Positions 48,855 through 57,003 of a stretch of DNA of 64,000 bases are shown here, in pieces. Both the position numbers and the translations under genes were made by a program. Below the pieces are notes generated by a model. That model was not told where the DNA came from. It saw only the letters and a program-made list of their open reading frames with translations, and did not search any database. How positions within the stretch are numbered: the stretch's first letter is position 1; each line of letters starts with the position of its first letter. This DNA comes from Qipengyuania citrea (lineage in GTDB: Bacteria > Pseudomonadota > Alphaproteobacteria > Sphingomonadales > Sphingomonadaceae), in the NCBI RefSeq assembly GCF_009828015.1, contig NZ_WTYG01000003.1:62001-126000 (forward strand), written 5' to 3'.

Positions 48855-50672
48855 ATGGCACAGCCCCCCATCCTCAGCCTCGAAGGCATCGCCCTGCAGC
48901 AGGGCGGCAAGTGGCTGTTCGGCGGGCCCGACCACGAGCCGCTGAACCTGCACGTCGGCCCGCGCGACCGGATCGCGCTGATCGGACGCAATGGCGTGGG
49001 CAAGACCACGCTGTTCCGGATGATCGACGGCCAGGTCGAAACCGATGCCGGCGAGCGCAAGATCAAGCCGGGCACGCGGATCGTGGTGCTCGAGCAGGAC
49101 CCCGACCTGACCGGCCATGCCACGTTGATGGATTGGGCGCTGGCCGGTGCCGGCGCCCCGCAGGAACACGAGGTCGACGCGATCGCGGGCCAGCTCGGCA
49201 TCGACATGACGCGCGCCACCGAGGGCGCGAGCGGCGGCGAGAAGCGCCGTGCTGCCATTGCGCGTGCGCTGGCGCAGGACCCCGACCTTCTGCTGATGGA
49301 CGAGCCGACCAACCACCTCGACCTGGGCGCGATCGACTGGCTCGAAGGCTGGCTCGAACGCTACAAGGGCGCCTTCCTCGTCATCAGCCACGACCGTACC
49401 TTCCTCAAGCGGCTGACGCGCGCGACGCTGTGGCTCGACCGGGGGATCCTGCGCCGCAAGGAAGTGGGCTTCGGCGGCTACGAGGCGTGGGAAGAGCAGG
49501 TCTACGCCGAAGAGGCCCGGGCCGCGGACAAGCTCGACGCCAAGCTCAAGCTCGAAGCACACTGGCTCGAACGCGGCGTCACCGCGCGGCGCAAGCGCAA
49601 CCAGGGCCGGCTCGAGAAGCTCTACCAGATGCGCGAACAGCGCGCCTCGATGATCACCGCGGGCGGCACGGCCAAGTTGCAGCTCGCGACCGAGGCTTCG
49701 TTCAAGTCCAAATCGGTCATCGTCGCCGACGGGATCAGCAAGAGCTATGGCGAACGCACGATCATCAAGCCCTTCAGCCTGCGCATCCAGCGGGGCGACC
49801 GCATCGGTATCGTCGGCGCCAATGGCGCGGGCAAGACCACGCTGCTGAACATGCTCACCGGCGAGCTCGAACCCGACAGCGGCAGCGTCGAGATCGCCAA
49901 AACGCTGACCGGCGTGATGATCGACCAGCAGCGCCAGCTGCTCACTGCCGACAAGACCGTCCGGCAGGTGCTGGCCGAAGGCGGCGACTGGATCGACGTG
50001 CGCGGCAATCGCAAGCATGTGCAGGCCTATCTCAAGGACTTCCTGTTCGACCCCAAGATCGTCGACATGAAGGTCAGCGTGCTGTCGGGCGGTGAACGCA
50101 GCCGCCTGCTGCTGGCGCGCGAGTTCGCCAAGGCGAGCAACCTGCTGGTGCTCGACGAGCCGACCAACGACCTCGACCTCGAAACGCTCGACCTGCTGCA
50201 GGAGGTCATCGCCGACTACGAGGGCACGGTGCTGATCGTCAGCCACGATCGCGACTTCCTCGACCGGACGGTGACGATCACGCTCGGGCTCGACGGGACC
50301 GGGAGGGTGGACGTGGTCGCGGGCGGTTACGAGGACTGGCAGCGCAAGCGCCGCCAGACCATTGCGAGCAAGGCCAAGGCGGACAAGTCGGGCGGCAAGG
50401 CTCCGTCCACGCCCCCGCCCCCGCCCCCGCCGCCTGCCACGCCCGCCAAGCTGTCCTACAAGGACCAGCGCGACCTCGAGCTCCTGCCGGCGCGAATCGA
50501 GGAGCTCGAATCGGCGATCGCCAAGGGCGAGGCGATCCTGTCCGATCCCACGCTCTACACCGCCGATCCGCAACGCTTTGCCAACATCTCGCAAGGCATC
50601 GAGAATGCCCGCGCCGAGAAGGATGCCGCCGAGGAACGCTGGCTGGAGCTCGCCGAGCAAGCCGGAGCGTGA
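48855..50672 (+). CDS. ABC-F family ATPase (Uup-like)
   Basis: 605 residues, two ABC cassettes without membrane segments. Walker A motifs GRNGVGKTTLF and GANGAGKTTLL; signatures ASGGEKRR and LSGGERSR; interdomain arm rich in Arg/Lys. A Pro-run linker (TPPPPPPPP) leads to a C-terminal coiled coil as in Uup, which acts on ribosomes or branched DNA. The stop overlaps the next gene (GTGA). Confidence 0.92.
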   Translation: MAQPPILSLEGIALQQGGKWLFGGPDHEPLNLHVGPRDRIALIGRNGVGKTTLFRMIDGQVETDAGERKIKPGTRIVVLEQDPDLTGHATLMDWALAGAGAPQEHEVDAIAGQLGIDMTRATEGASGGEKRRAAIARALAQDPDLLLMDEPTNHLDLGAIDWLEGWLERYKGAFLVISHDRTFLKRLTRATLWLDRGILRRKEVGFGGYEAWEEQVYAEEARAADKLDAKLKLEAHWLERGVTARRKRNQGRLEKLYQMREQRASMITAGGTAKLQLATEASFKSKSVIVADGISKSYGERTIIKPFSLRIQRGDRIGIVGANGAGKTTLLNMLTGELEPDSGSVEIAKTLTGVMIDQQRQLLTADKTVRQVLAEGGDWIDVRGNRKHVQAYLKDFLFDPKIVDMKVSVLSGGERSRLLLAREFAKASNLLVLDEPTNDLDLETLDLLQEVIADYEGTVLIVSHDRDFLDRTVTITLGLDGTGRVDVVAGGYEDWQRKRRQTIASKAKADKSGGKAPSTPPPPPPPPATPAKLSYKDQRDLELLPARIEELESAIAKGEAILSDPTLYTADPQRFANISQGIENARAEKDAAEERWLELAEQAGA

Positions 50673-51247
50673 GCCCCGAGGCAGAGCTGCGCGCGGCGAT
50701 CGCCGGCTGCCGCACTTGCGCTGCGCATCTGCCGCATGGCGTGCGCCCGGTGACGGGGTTTTCGGCAACCGCACGGTTGCTTATCATTGGCCAAGCACCC
50801 GGGTCGAAGGTCCATGCCAGCGGAATCCCGTGGGACGATGCCAGCGGCGACCGGCTGCGCGAATGGACCGGGCTGACCAAGCAGCAGATGTACGACCCTG
50901 CGCAGGTGGCGCTGGTGCCGATGGGCTTCTGCTATCCCGGCAAGGCCAGCGGCGGCGACAAGCCCCCGCGCCGCGAATGCGCGCCGCAATGGCACCATCG
51001 CATCCTCGACCTGCTGCCCGAAGACCGGCTGACCCTGCTCGTGGGAACCTATGCGCAGGGCCATTACCTGCCCGGTGCGCGCAGGCTGTCGATGACCGAG
51101 CGGGTGCGCCGATACCGCGAATTCCTGCCGCACTTCTTCCCGCTGCCGCATCCCGCGTGGCGTTCGACGATCTGGATGCGGCAGAACCCGTGGTTCGAGG
51201 CCGAAGTCCTCCCCGAACTGCGCGAGGCGATTGGCCGCCATATCTAG
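50669..51247 (+). CDS. Uracil-DNA glycosylase family protein
   Basis: 192 residues from a GTG overlapping the ABC-F stop. UDG fold: motif A GQAPGSKVHASGIPWDDASG and motif B LPHPAWRST. Cysteines at 14, 17, 88 and 104 (C-x2-C...C...C) match the 4Fe-4S ligands of family 4/5 enzymes. Motif A departs from the usual GEAPG...PFVG, so the damaged base handled is uncertain. Confidence 0.85.
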   Translation: MSPEAELRAAIAGCRTCAAHLPHGVRPVTGFSATARLLIIGQAPGSKVHASGIPWDDASGDRLREWTGLTKQQMYDPAQVALVPMGFCYPGKASGGDKPPRRECAPQWHHRILDLLPEDRLTLLVGTYAQGHYLPGARRLSMTERVRRYREFLPHFFPLPHPAWRSTIWMRQNPWFEAEVLPELREAIGRHI

Positions 51248-51336
51248 GATTGCCCCCGCACCAGCCCGACAGCATGCGGGAGACATGGACCGCATGGACC
51301 ACGGTCCTGAGCGAAAAAGCCCGAGCATACGCAGCA

Positions 51337-51822
51337 TCAACTAAGGCGATAGAAATCGGCCACCCGGTCGAGCGCCATACCGAGCACCAGCTTGCCGCTG
51401 CGCGCGGGCCAGGCCAGCGCCTTTTCCGCCGCCGGCACGCCTTCACCCCAACAGGCGACGCGCCAGAGGATATCGTTCAGCCCCGGCCCTGCCGCCGCCA
51501 TCGCACCATCGAAGCGCGCTTTCGCCGCAAGCTGCCGCTCGCTTGGCGTGAGCCCGTCCCCGCCGCTTCCTGCGCAATCGACCCGCACCGGATCCCACCG
51601 CATCGTGACCGACGGCGCCAGCTGCGCCTTTTCGTAATCCAGCCGCAACCGCTCGGCGGCATCGAACCGGCGGTCGGACAAATGTCCACGCGCATGCAGC
51701 CAGGACAGCGGGCTTTCCGCCAGATTGACCGTCACGCTGCGCCGTGCGGGCCGTGCCCCCCTGCCACGGCGCGGGCCTTCCTCGGTAAGTTCACGTTCGA
51801 CAAGCTTGCGGCGCATCGGCAT
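51337..51822 (-). CDS. DUF6456 protein, candidate GTA activator (GafY-like)
   Basis: 161 residues behind GCAGGAGAA; a second ATG two codons in is also possible. A basic leader (RRKLVERELTEEGPRRGRG) precedes the DUF6456 core: VNLAESPLSWLHARGHLS, RFDAAERLRLDYEKAQLAP, LTPSERQLAAKARFDGAM, and the end LVLGMALDRVADFYRL. I associate this domain with GTA activators (GafA in Rhodobacter, GafY in Caulobacter), from memory and unverified. No second activator half (GafZ-like) is adjacent. It is divergent from an XRE repressor; the gap holds elements that recur before a GTA-type holin at 57 kb. Confidence 0.8.
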   Translation of the reverse strand: MPMRRKLVERELTEEGPRRGRGARPARRSVTVNLAESPLSWLHARGHLSDRRFDAAERLRLDYEKAQLAPSVTMRWDPVRVDCAGSGGDGLTPSERQLAAKARFDGAMAAAGPGLNDILWRVACWGEGVPAAEKALAWPARSGKLVLGMALDRVADFYRLS

Positions 51823-51856
51823 TTCTCCTGCGGTGGGTGGGAGTTTGCCCTTGCTT

Positions 51857-51902
51857 CCATCTGGTTCCTGTAGGAAAGACGGAAAACCAATTTGGTTATT
51901 CC
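51857..51902. promoter_or_regulatory. Divergent operator region, DUF6456 gene / XRE gene
   Basis: Two elements. On the minus strand TTTCCTACAGGAACCA (51877-51862) lies 55 bp before the DUF6456 ATG. On the plus strand AACCAATTTGGTTATTC (51885-51901) lies 30 bp before the XRE GTG, with palindromic core AACCAA-T-TTGGTT. Both recur, fused, upstream of the holin at 56.95 kb with one mismatch each. Confidence 0.7.
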
Positions 51903-51914
51903 GGGGACCGTGCC

Positions 51915-52487
51915 GTGATCAACCGCATCCGCGATATCCGCCGCCAGAAGGGACTGACGCTGGCCGATCTGGCTGCTGCGTGCGAGCCGCCCACCACTCC
52001 GCAAACGGTGGGCCGGCTGGAAACGGGCATGCGCAACCTGTCGCTCAAATGGATGGAACGGATTGCCGCGGCGCTGGGGGTCGAACCCGAAATGCTGGTG
52101 CGCAGCGAAAGCGGCGATCACCCGCAAGTCGTTGCGACGCTCGAACAAGCGGGGCCGGAAGCGCGGGCCGCCCCGCGCGACGCCATCCTCGCCACCGATC
52201 TCGGCGGGGGCGGATCGCTGATGGTGCTCGATATCGCATTCCCGCATGGCGAATACCGCCCCGGGGACCAGTTGTGGCTGCGCCGGATCGCGCCCGAGGA
52301 GGCTGCCCGCGCCATCAACCGCGACGTGCTGGTGCCCCGCAAGGGTGGGCGCTTCGCGTTCGGGCGGCTGATCGACCGACAGGGCAGCATGGTTGGGCTG
52401 TTGCCTCCCGGGCATGGCGAAAAGCAGCAGGTGGTCGACAATCCGGCGTGGATCGCGGTGGCGGAAATGCTGGTACGGCGGCTGTGA
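51915..52487 (+). CDS. XRE-family regulator with S24-like C-terminus
   Basis: 190 residues from a GTG start (VINRIRDIRRQKGLTL). HTH at about 5-60 (LADLAAACEPPTTPQTVGRLE). The C-terminal part (RPGDQLWLRRI ... VLVPRKGGRFAFGRLIDRQ) resembles the S24/LexA beta fold but lacks a Ser in a GDSM motif, so self-cleavage is unlikely. Divergent from the DUF6456 gene; this fits a repressor of it, as RogA represses gafYZ in Caulobacter (recalled, unverified). Coupled to the glycosyltransferase by GTGA. Confidence 0.85.
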   Translation: MINRIRDIRRQKGLTLADLAAACEPPTTPQTVGRLETGMRNLSLKWMERIAAALGVEPEMLVRSESGDHPQVVATLEQAGPEARAAPRDAILATDLGGGGSLMVLDIAFPHGEYRPGDQLWLRRIAPEEAARAINRDVLVPRKGGRFAFGRLIDRQGSMVGLLPPGHGEKQQVVDNPAWIAVAEMLVRRL

Positions 52488-53674
52488 CCGTGGCGAAAAC
52501 CCGCCGGGTCCTGTCGCTGTCGACCCTGTTCCCCAACACGGCGCAGCCGCGCTTCGGGATCTTCGTGGCCAAGTCGCTCGAAGCGCTCCAGCGCGACACG
52601 CATTGGGACACGGCGGTCATCAACCCCATCGGCCTGCCGCCGCTGGCGCTGGGCCGCTATCGCGCGCTTTCGGAGGCCGCTCGCGACACGCAGGAATTCG
52701 GCATGACCGTGCATCGGCCGGTATTCCGCCTGCTCCCGAAAGTCGGCGGGCGGCTCAATCCGGGCCTGATCACCAAGGCGGTCCTGCCGCTCGCGCGCGA
52801 ACTTCACGCGCAGCAGCCGTTCGATCTGGTCGATGCGCAGTTCTTCTATCCCGACGGTCCCGCCGCGATGGCCGTTGCGCGCGATCTGGGCCTGCCATTC
52901 TCGGTCAAGGCGCGCGGCGCGGACATCCATTACTGGGGCGCGCGCGCCTATGGCCGCGATGCCCTGCTGAAAACCGCCGACGCCGCCGCAGGCGTGCTGG
53001 CCGTGTGCGAGACGCTGGCCGACGACATGGCAGAGCTGGGAATGGCGCGCGACAAGATCACCGTGCATTACACCGGGCTCGACCGCGACCTGTTTCGCCC
53101 GATGGATCACGTGGGCCTGAAAAAGCGCCTCGGGGAAAGCTTCGGCATCCCGCTGGCCGCGTCGGACACGGTGCTGGTCACGGTGGGCGCGCTGATCGAA
53201 CGCAAGGGGCAGGCCTTCGTGATCAAGGCGCTGGCCGATCTGCCGAATGCACGTTTGCTGCTGGTCGGTGCGGGGGCGGATGAAACCAGCCTGCGCGGAC
53301 TGGCCAGGCAGGTGGGCGTGGCCGACCGCGTGCATTTCCTCGGCAGCATCGAACCTGCGTTGCTCCCCCCCATCCTGAGCGCGGCCGATGCCATGGTGCT
53401 GCCGTCCGCCAGCGAAGGCCTCGCCAATGCCTGGATCGAGGCGCTGGCCTGCGGCACGCCGATCGTCATCACCGATGCGGGCGGCGCGCGCGAGGTGGTC
53501 ACCTCACCCGCGGCGGGCGTCATCGTGGCACGGACATGCCGTGCGGTGCGCGAAGGGATCGACGAGGTGACGCGCAACCCGCGCCCGCCCCAGACGGTGG
53601 CGGCGACGGTGGAGCGGTTCAGCTGGGCAGCGAACGCCGCAGCGCTCGCCGCCCATTACGACGCGATCGCCTAG
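52484..53674 (+). CDS. GT4 family glycosyltransferase
   Basis: 396 residues from a GTG that overlaps the XRE stop. GT-B fold: N-terminal STLFPNTAQPRFGIFVAKSLEAL, C-terminal VTVGALIERKGQAFVIKAL, LLLVGAGADETSLR, SASEGLANAWIEALACGTPI with the EX7E Glu pair. Probably acts on exopolysaccharide or other surface glycan. Convergent with secF, sharing 4 bp. Confidence 0.9.
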   Translation: MTVAKTRRVLSLSTLFPNTAQPRFGIFVAKSLEALQRDTHWDTAVINPIGLPPLALGRYRALSEAARDTQEFGMTVHRPVFRLLPKVGGRLNPGLITKAVLPLARELHAQQPFDLVDAQFFYPDGPAAMAVARDLGLPFSVKARGADIHYWGARAYGRDALLKTADAAAGVLAVCETLADDMAELGMARDKITVHYTGLDRDLFRPMDHVGLKKRLGESFGIPLAASDTVLVTVGALIERKGQAFVIKALADLPNARLLLVGAGADETSLRGLARQVGVADRVHFLGSIEPALLPPILSAADAMVLPSASEGLANAWIEALACGTPIVITDAGGAREVVTSPAAGVIVARTCRAVREGIDEVTRNPRPPQTVAATVERFSWAANAAALAAHYDAIA

Positions 53675-54648
53675 ACCAGGCCGCGCGCCTTCTTCTCCTG
53701 TTCGTCGGCGACGCTTTCGGTCGGCACGAAACTGTCGCTGGTCACGCCCAGCCAGACCAGGATCGGCGCTGCCGAATAGACCGAGCTATAAGTACCCACG
53801 AAGAGGCCCAGCGTGATCGCGGCGACCATGCCGAACAGGCTGGCGGGGCCGAACAGCAGCAGCGGCAACAGCGCCACCAGCAGCGTGAGCGAGGTCATCA
53901 CCGTCCGCGCCAGCGTTTCGTTGACCGACAGGTCGAGCAGCGCGGGAAGTTCCATCTTGCGGTATTTCTTCAAATTCTCGCGGATGCGGTCGTAGATGAC
54001 GATCGTGTCGTTGAGCGAATAGCCGATGATGGCAAGGATCGCGGCGATGATCTGGAGGCTGAATTCCAGCTGGAACAGCGCGAACATGCCCAGCGTCAGG
54101 CTGACGTCGTGGAACAGCGCGAACAGCGCGCCCACACCGAACTGCCATTCGAACCGGATCCAGATGTAGAGCGCGATCGCCCCCATCGCGGCCAGCAATG
54201 CATAAAGCGCGGTCTGGCGGAATTCGCCCGAGACCTTGCCCGACACATTGTCGTTCCCGTCGAGCCGGAAATCGTCATATTCGGCCTGCAGCGTGTCGAC
54301 GATATCGTTGGCTGCCTGCTGCGCGGCTTCCTTGTCGGCGGAAACCTCGTCGGGCAGGCGCACGCGGATCGAGACCTGGTTGTCTTCGCCGAAGCGCTGC
54401 ACCACCGGCGATCCGTAGCCGAGCGCTTCGACCTGGTCGCGCAGCTCCACCACTGGCGCTTCTTCACTTTGCGTGAAGGTGGCGCGAACTTCGAGACCGC
54501 CGGCGAAATCGACGCCGTAATTGAGGCCCTTGGTCAGCACCAGCGCCCAGCTGACCGCAATCAGCAGCACGCTGATGGCGAAGAAGGGCACGCGCCACTT
54601 GAGGAAGCTGATATTGGTGTCGTCGGGGACGAGCTTGAGCAGTTTCAT
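53671..54648 (-). CDS. secF: Protein translocase subunit SecF
   Basis: 325 residues, six membrane segments, with the family landmarks GLNYGVDFAGGLEVRATF, GYSLNDTIVIYDRIREN and a periplasmic domain after the first helix. Partner of SecD in using proton-motive force to drive export. 13 bp after secD. Confidence 0.96.
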   Translation of the reverse strand: MKLLKLVPDDTNISFLKWRVPFFAISVLLIAVSWALVLTKGLNYGVDFAGGLEVRATFTQSEEAPVVELRDQVEALGYGSPVVQRFGEDNQVSIRVRLPDEVSADKEAAQQAANDIVDTLQAEYDDFRLDGNDNVSGKVSGEFRQTALYALLAAMGAIALYIWIRFEWQFGVGALFALFHDVSLTLGMFALFQLEFSLQIIAAILAIIGYSLNDTIVIYDRIRENLKKYRKMELPALLDLSVNETLARTVMTSLTLLVALLPLLLFGPASLFGMVAAITLGLFVGTYSSVYSAAPILVWLGVTSDSFVPTESVADEQEKKARGLV

Positions 54649-54661
54649 ATCGTCGCCCTCC

Positions 54662-56260
54662 TTACAGTACGATGTCTTTGGGCTTGGTCTTGCGCAGCCA
54701 GCCGGCGACCCACATGCGGGTCAGGGTAACGGCGGTGAAGACGCTGGTGAACAGGCCGATGATCAGCACCACGGCAAAGCCGCGGATCGGACCCGAACCG
54801 AACAGGAACAGGAGCACACCGGCGATGAAGTTGGTGATGTTGGCGTCGTAGATCGCGCGGCTGGCTTCGTGATAGCCGTTCTCCACCGCGGCGATGACCC
54901 GGCGCCCGCGTTTGCGTTCCTCGCGGATGCGTTCGTTGATCAGCACGTTGGCGTCGACCGCCGCACCGATAGTCAGCACGAAGCCCGCGATGCCCGGCAG
55001 CGTCAGCGTGGTGTTGAGCGCGGCCATGATGCCCAGCAGCATCGCCACGTTGATCCCCAGCGCCGCGGTCGCATAAACGCCGAAGCGGCCATAGCTGACG
55101 ATCATCAGCGCGATGACGAGCAACGAACCGACACCCAGTGCCAGCATGCCGCGCTTGATCGAATCGGCGCCCAGATCGGGCCCGACGGTGCGTTCCTCGA
55201 TCACGGCGAGATCGACCGGCAGCGCACCCGACCGCAGCGAGATCGCCAGCTGGTTCGCGGTCTCGACCGAGAAGCTGCCCGAAATCTGCGCGGAGCCGCC
55301 GCGAATGGGTTCGTTGATATTGGGCGCGGACAGCACCTTGTCGTCGAGGATAATGGCGAAGGGCTTGCCGACATTGTCGGTGGTCAGCTTGGCGAAGCGG
55401 CGTCCACCGTCGCTGTCGAACTGGATATTGACAACCGGTTCGTTGGTCTGCGGATCGAAGCTCTGCTGCGCCCCGGTCAGATTGTCGCCGCGAATACCGC
55501 CGAGCCGGCGGACCGCCAGCGAAGTGCCCGCGAAATCGGAGGTATCGACATAAGGGAAGATTTCCGATCCCGGCGGGGCGAGGCCCTGTTGCACATCGCT
55601 GGGCAGCGCGTTCTGGTCGACGAGCTTGAATTCGAGCTTGGCGGTCTGGCCGAGCAGCGTCTTGAGCTGGTCGGGATCCTGCAGGCCGGGCACCTGCACC
55701 ACGATCCGCGTATCGCCCTGGCGGATGATCGTCGGTTCGCGCGTGCCCAGTTCGTCGATCCGCTTGCGGACCACTTCGGTGGCGCTTTCCATCGCATCGC
55801 TGACAGCCTGGTCGGTGCCTTCCTGCGTGGGGGTGAGGACCATGCGGTTGCCGTCCTCGACCGCCATGTCCCATTCGCGCACCAGCCCGGTGCCGTTCAT
55901 CGCGGGAAGCAGCAGTTCGCGGGCGCGGTCCACCTGGCCGGGATCGTCGAGCATGAAGCTGAGCCGGCCGTCGCGAGTGGAAACGTCGCCGATGCGGATT
56001 CGCGGATCGGCGCTGCGCATGGTGTTGCGCACGTTTTCTTCCATGTTCTCGAGCCGCTGCGCAGCGACCTGCGCGGCATCCGCTTCAAGCAGGATATGGC
56101 TCCCGCCGGCGAGATCGAGGCCGAGATTGACCATCGGCTGCGGCAGGGCATCGGGCCAGCGGATGCTGGTGGCCGACAGCAGCGAGGGCAGCGCGGCAAA
56201 GACGCACAGGCCGGCGATCAGCCATAGCCAGATCTTACGCCAGGTGGGGAAATCGAGCAT
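54662..56260 (-). CDS. secD: Protein translocase subunit SecD
   Basis: 532 residues. LGLDLAGGSHILLEAD opens the periplasmic P1 domain; RGGSAQISG and LRSGALPVDLAVIEERTVGP are the usual motifs; GAAVDANVLINERIREE carries the membrane DANVL signature. Normal length for an alphaproteobacterial SecD. 18 bp after yajC. Confidence 0.96.
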   Translation of the reverse strand: MLDFPTWRKIWLWLIAGLCVFAALPSLLSATSIRWPDALPQPMVNLGLDLAGGSHILLEADAAQVAAQRLENMEENVRNTMRSADPRIRIGDVSTRDGRLSFMLDDPGQVDRARELLLPAMNGTGLVREWDMAVEDGNRMVLTPTQEGTDQAVSDAMESATEVVRKRIDELGTREPTIIRQGDTRIVVQVPGLQDPDQLKTLLGQTAKLEFKLVDQNALPSDVQQGLAPPGSEIFPYVDTSDFAGTSLAVRRLGGIRGDNLTGAQQSFDPQTNEPVVNIQFDSDGGRRFAKLTTDNVGKPFAIILDDKVLSAPNINEPIRGGSAQISGSFSVETANQLAISLRSGALPVDLAVIEERTVGPDLGADSIKRGMLALGVGSLLVIALMIVSYGRFGVYATAALGINVAMLLGIMAALNTTLTLPGIAGFVLTIGAAVDANVLINERIREERKRGRRVIAAVENGYHEASRAIYDANITNFIAGVLLFLFGSGPIRGFAVVLIIGLFTSVFTAVTLTRMWVAGWLRKTKPKDIVL

Positions 56261-56278
56261 GAAGTGGTGCGCCCCGTC

Positions 56279-56605
56279 CTAGTCGTTTGCGGCAGGCTTG
56301 TCGCGCGACGACAGCACTTCGCCGATCGTGTTGCGCACCGCCTTGACGGTCATGCCCTTGGTCAGTTCGACATGGACGTAGTGGTCCTCGACCTTGGTGA
56401 TCTTGCCGACCAGTCCGCCGGCCGTAACCACTTCGTCGCCCTTGGCGAGACCCGCGACGCGTTCGCGGTGCTGCTTCTGCTGGCGCATCTGCGGGCGCAG
56501 GATGAGGAACCACAGGATCAGCAGCATGCCCAGCGGCAGGACCCAGCCCGTCCATGCGGGCGGCTCGGCTGCGGCGCTACCGGCGGCGGCGAGAAGATCG
56601 ATCAT
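56279..56605 (-). CDS. yajC: Preprotein translocase subunit YajC
   Basis: 108 residues: one membrane helix (GWVLPLGMLLILWFLILRPQ) and the cytoplasmic domain MRQQKQHRERVAGLAKGDEV and ITKVEDHYVHVELTKGMT. First of the yajC-secD-secF operon. About 200 bp upstream, to tRNA-Pro, hold nothing recognised. Confidence 0.95.
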   Translation of the reverse strand: MIDLLAAAGSAAAEPPAWTGWVLPLGMLLILWFLILRPQMRQQKQHRERVAGLAKGDEVVTAGGLVGKITKVEDHYVHVELTKGMTVKAVRNTIGEVLSSRDKPAAND

Positions 56606-56806
56606 CGATGAAATACCTGTCGGAAATTGGCGTTGTGTCGAATTCGCAATTGGAGCGCGCGGGCGCCGTGTTCAAGCCGCCTGCACCACCCTTCTTGCGA
56701 AAGTGCGGCGCGGTTAGCAGCAATGCGATGCCGGGGCAACGAATTGCCTGCGAACTGTGCTTGCCATGCTCAAACACCCGCCCTATAGGGCCGCCTCCAC
56801 TGGTTT

Positions 56807-56883
56807 CGGGATGTAGCGCAGCCTGGTAGCGCACCATACTGGGGGTGTGGGGGTCGCTGGTTCGAATCCAGTCATCCCGACCA
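56807..56883 (+). tRNA. tRNA-Pro (GGG)
   Basis: 77 nt with encoded CCA. Acceptor CGGGATG/CATCCCG, D-arm GCGCAGCCTGGTAGCGC, anticodon loop CTGGGGG (anticodon GGG), T-loop TTCGAAT. The C1:G72 pair is typical of Pro. The holin gene starts 121 bp downstream. Confidence 0.97.
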
Positions 56884-56946
56884 GTGGACTTCCCTCATAT
56901 CGCAGCAGCCATGACGATCCGCGCGGTCCCGCGCCGACGTTCGCGT

Positions 56947-56974
56947 TTTCCTACACGAACCAATCTGGTTATTC
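56947..56974 (+). promoter_or_regulatory. Composite operator before the holin gene
   Basis: TTTCCTACACGAACCA (56947-56962) matches, with one mismatch, the minus-strand element before the DUF6456 gene and lies 57 bp before the holin ATG (55 bp there). It runs into AACCAATCTGGTTATTC (56958-56974), which matches, with one mismatch, the element before the XRE gene. The core AACCA-N3-TGGTT is a perfect inverted repeat. Confidence 0.7.
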
Positions 56975-57003
56975 GATTCGGTCTCGCCAACCGGAGACAC
57001 CCC

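Noticed and set aside
47169-50774. 1201-residue open frame on the minus strand opposite the amidohydrolase and ABC-F genes
   Set aside because: Antisense shadow of two clear genes with Walker and metal motifs; no domain in the shadow.
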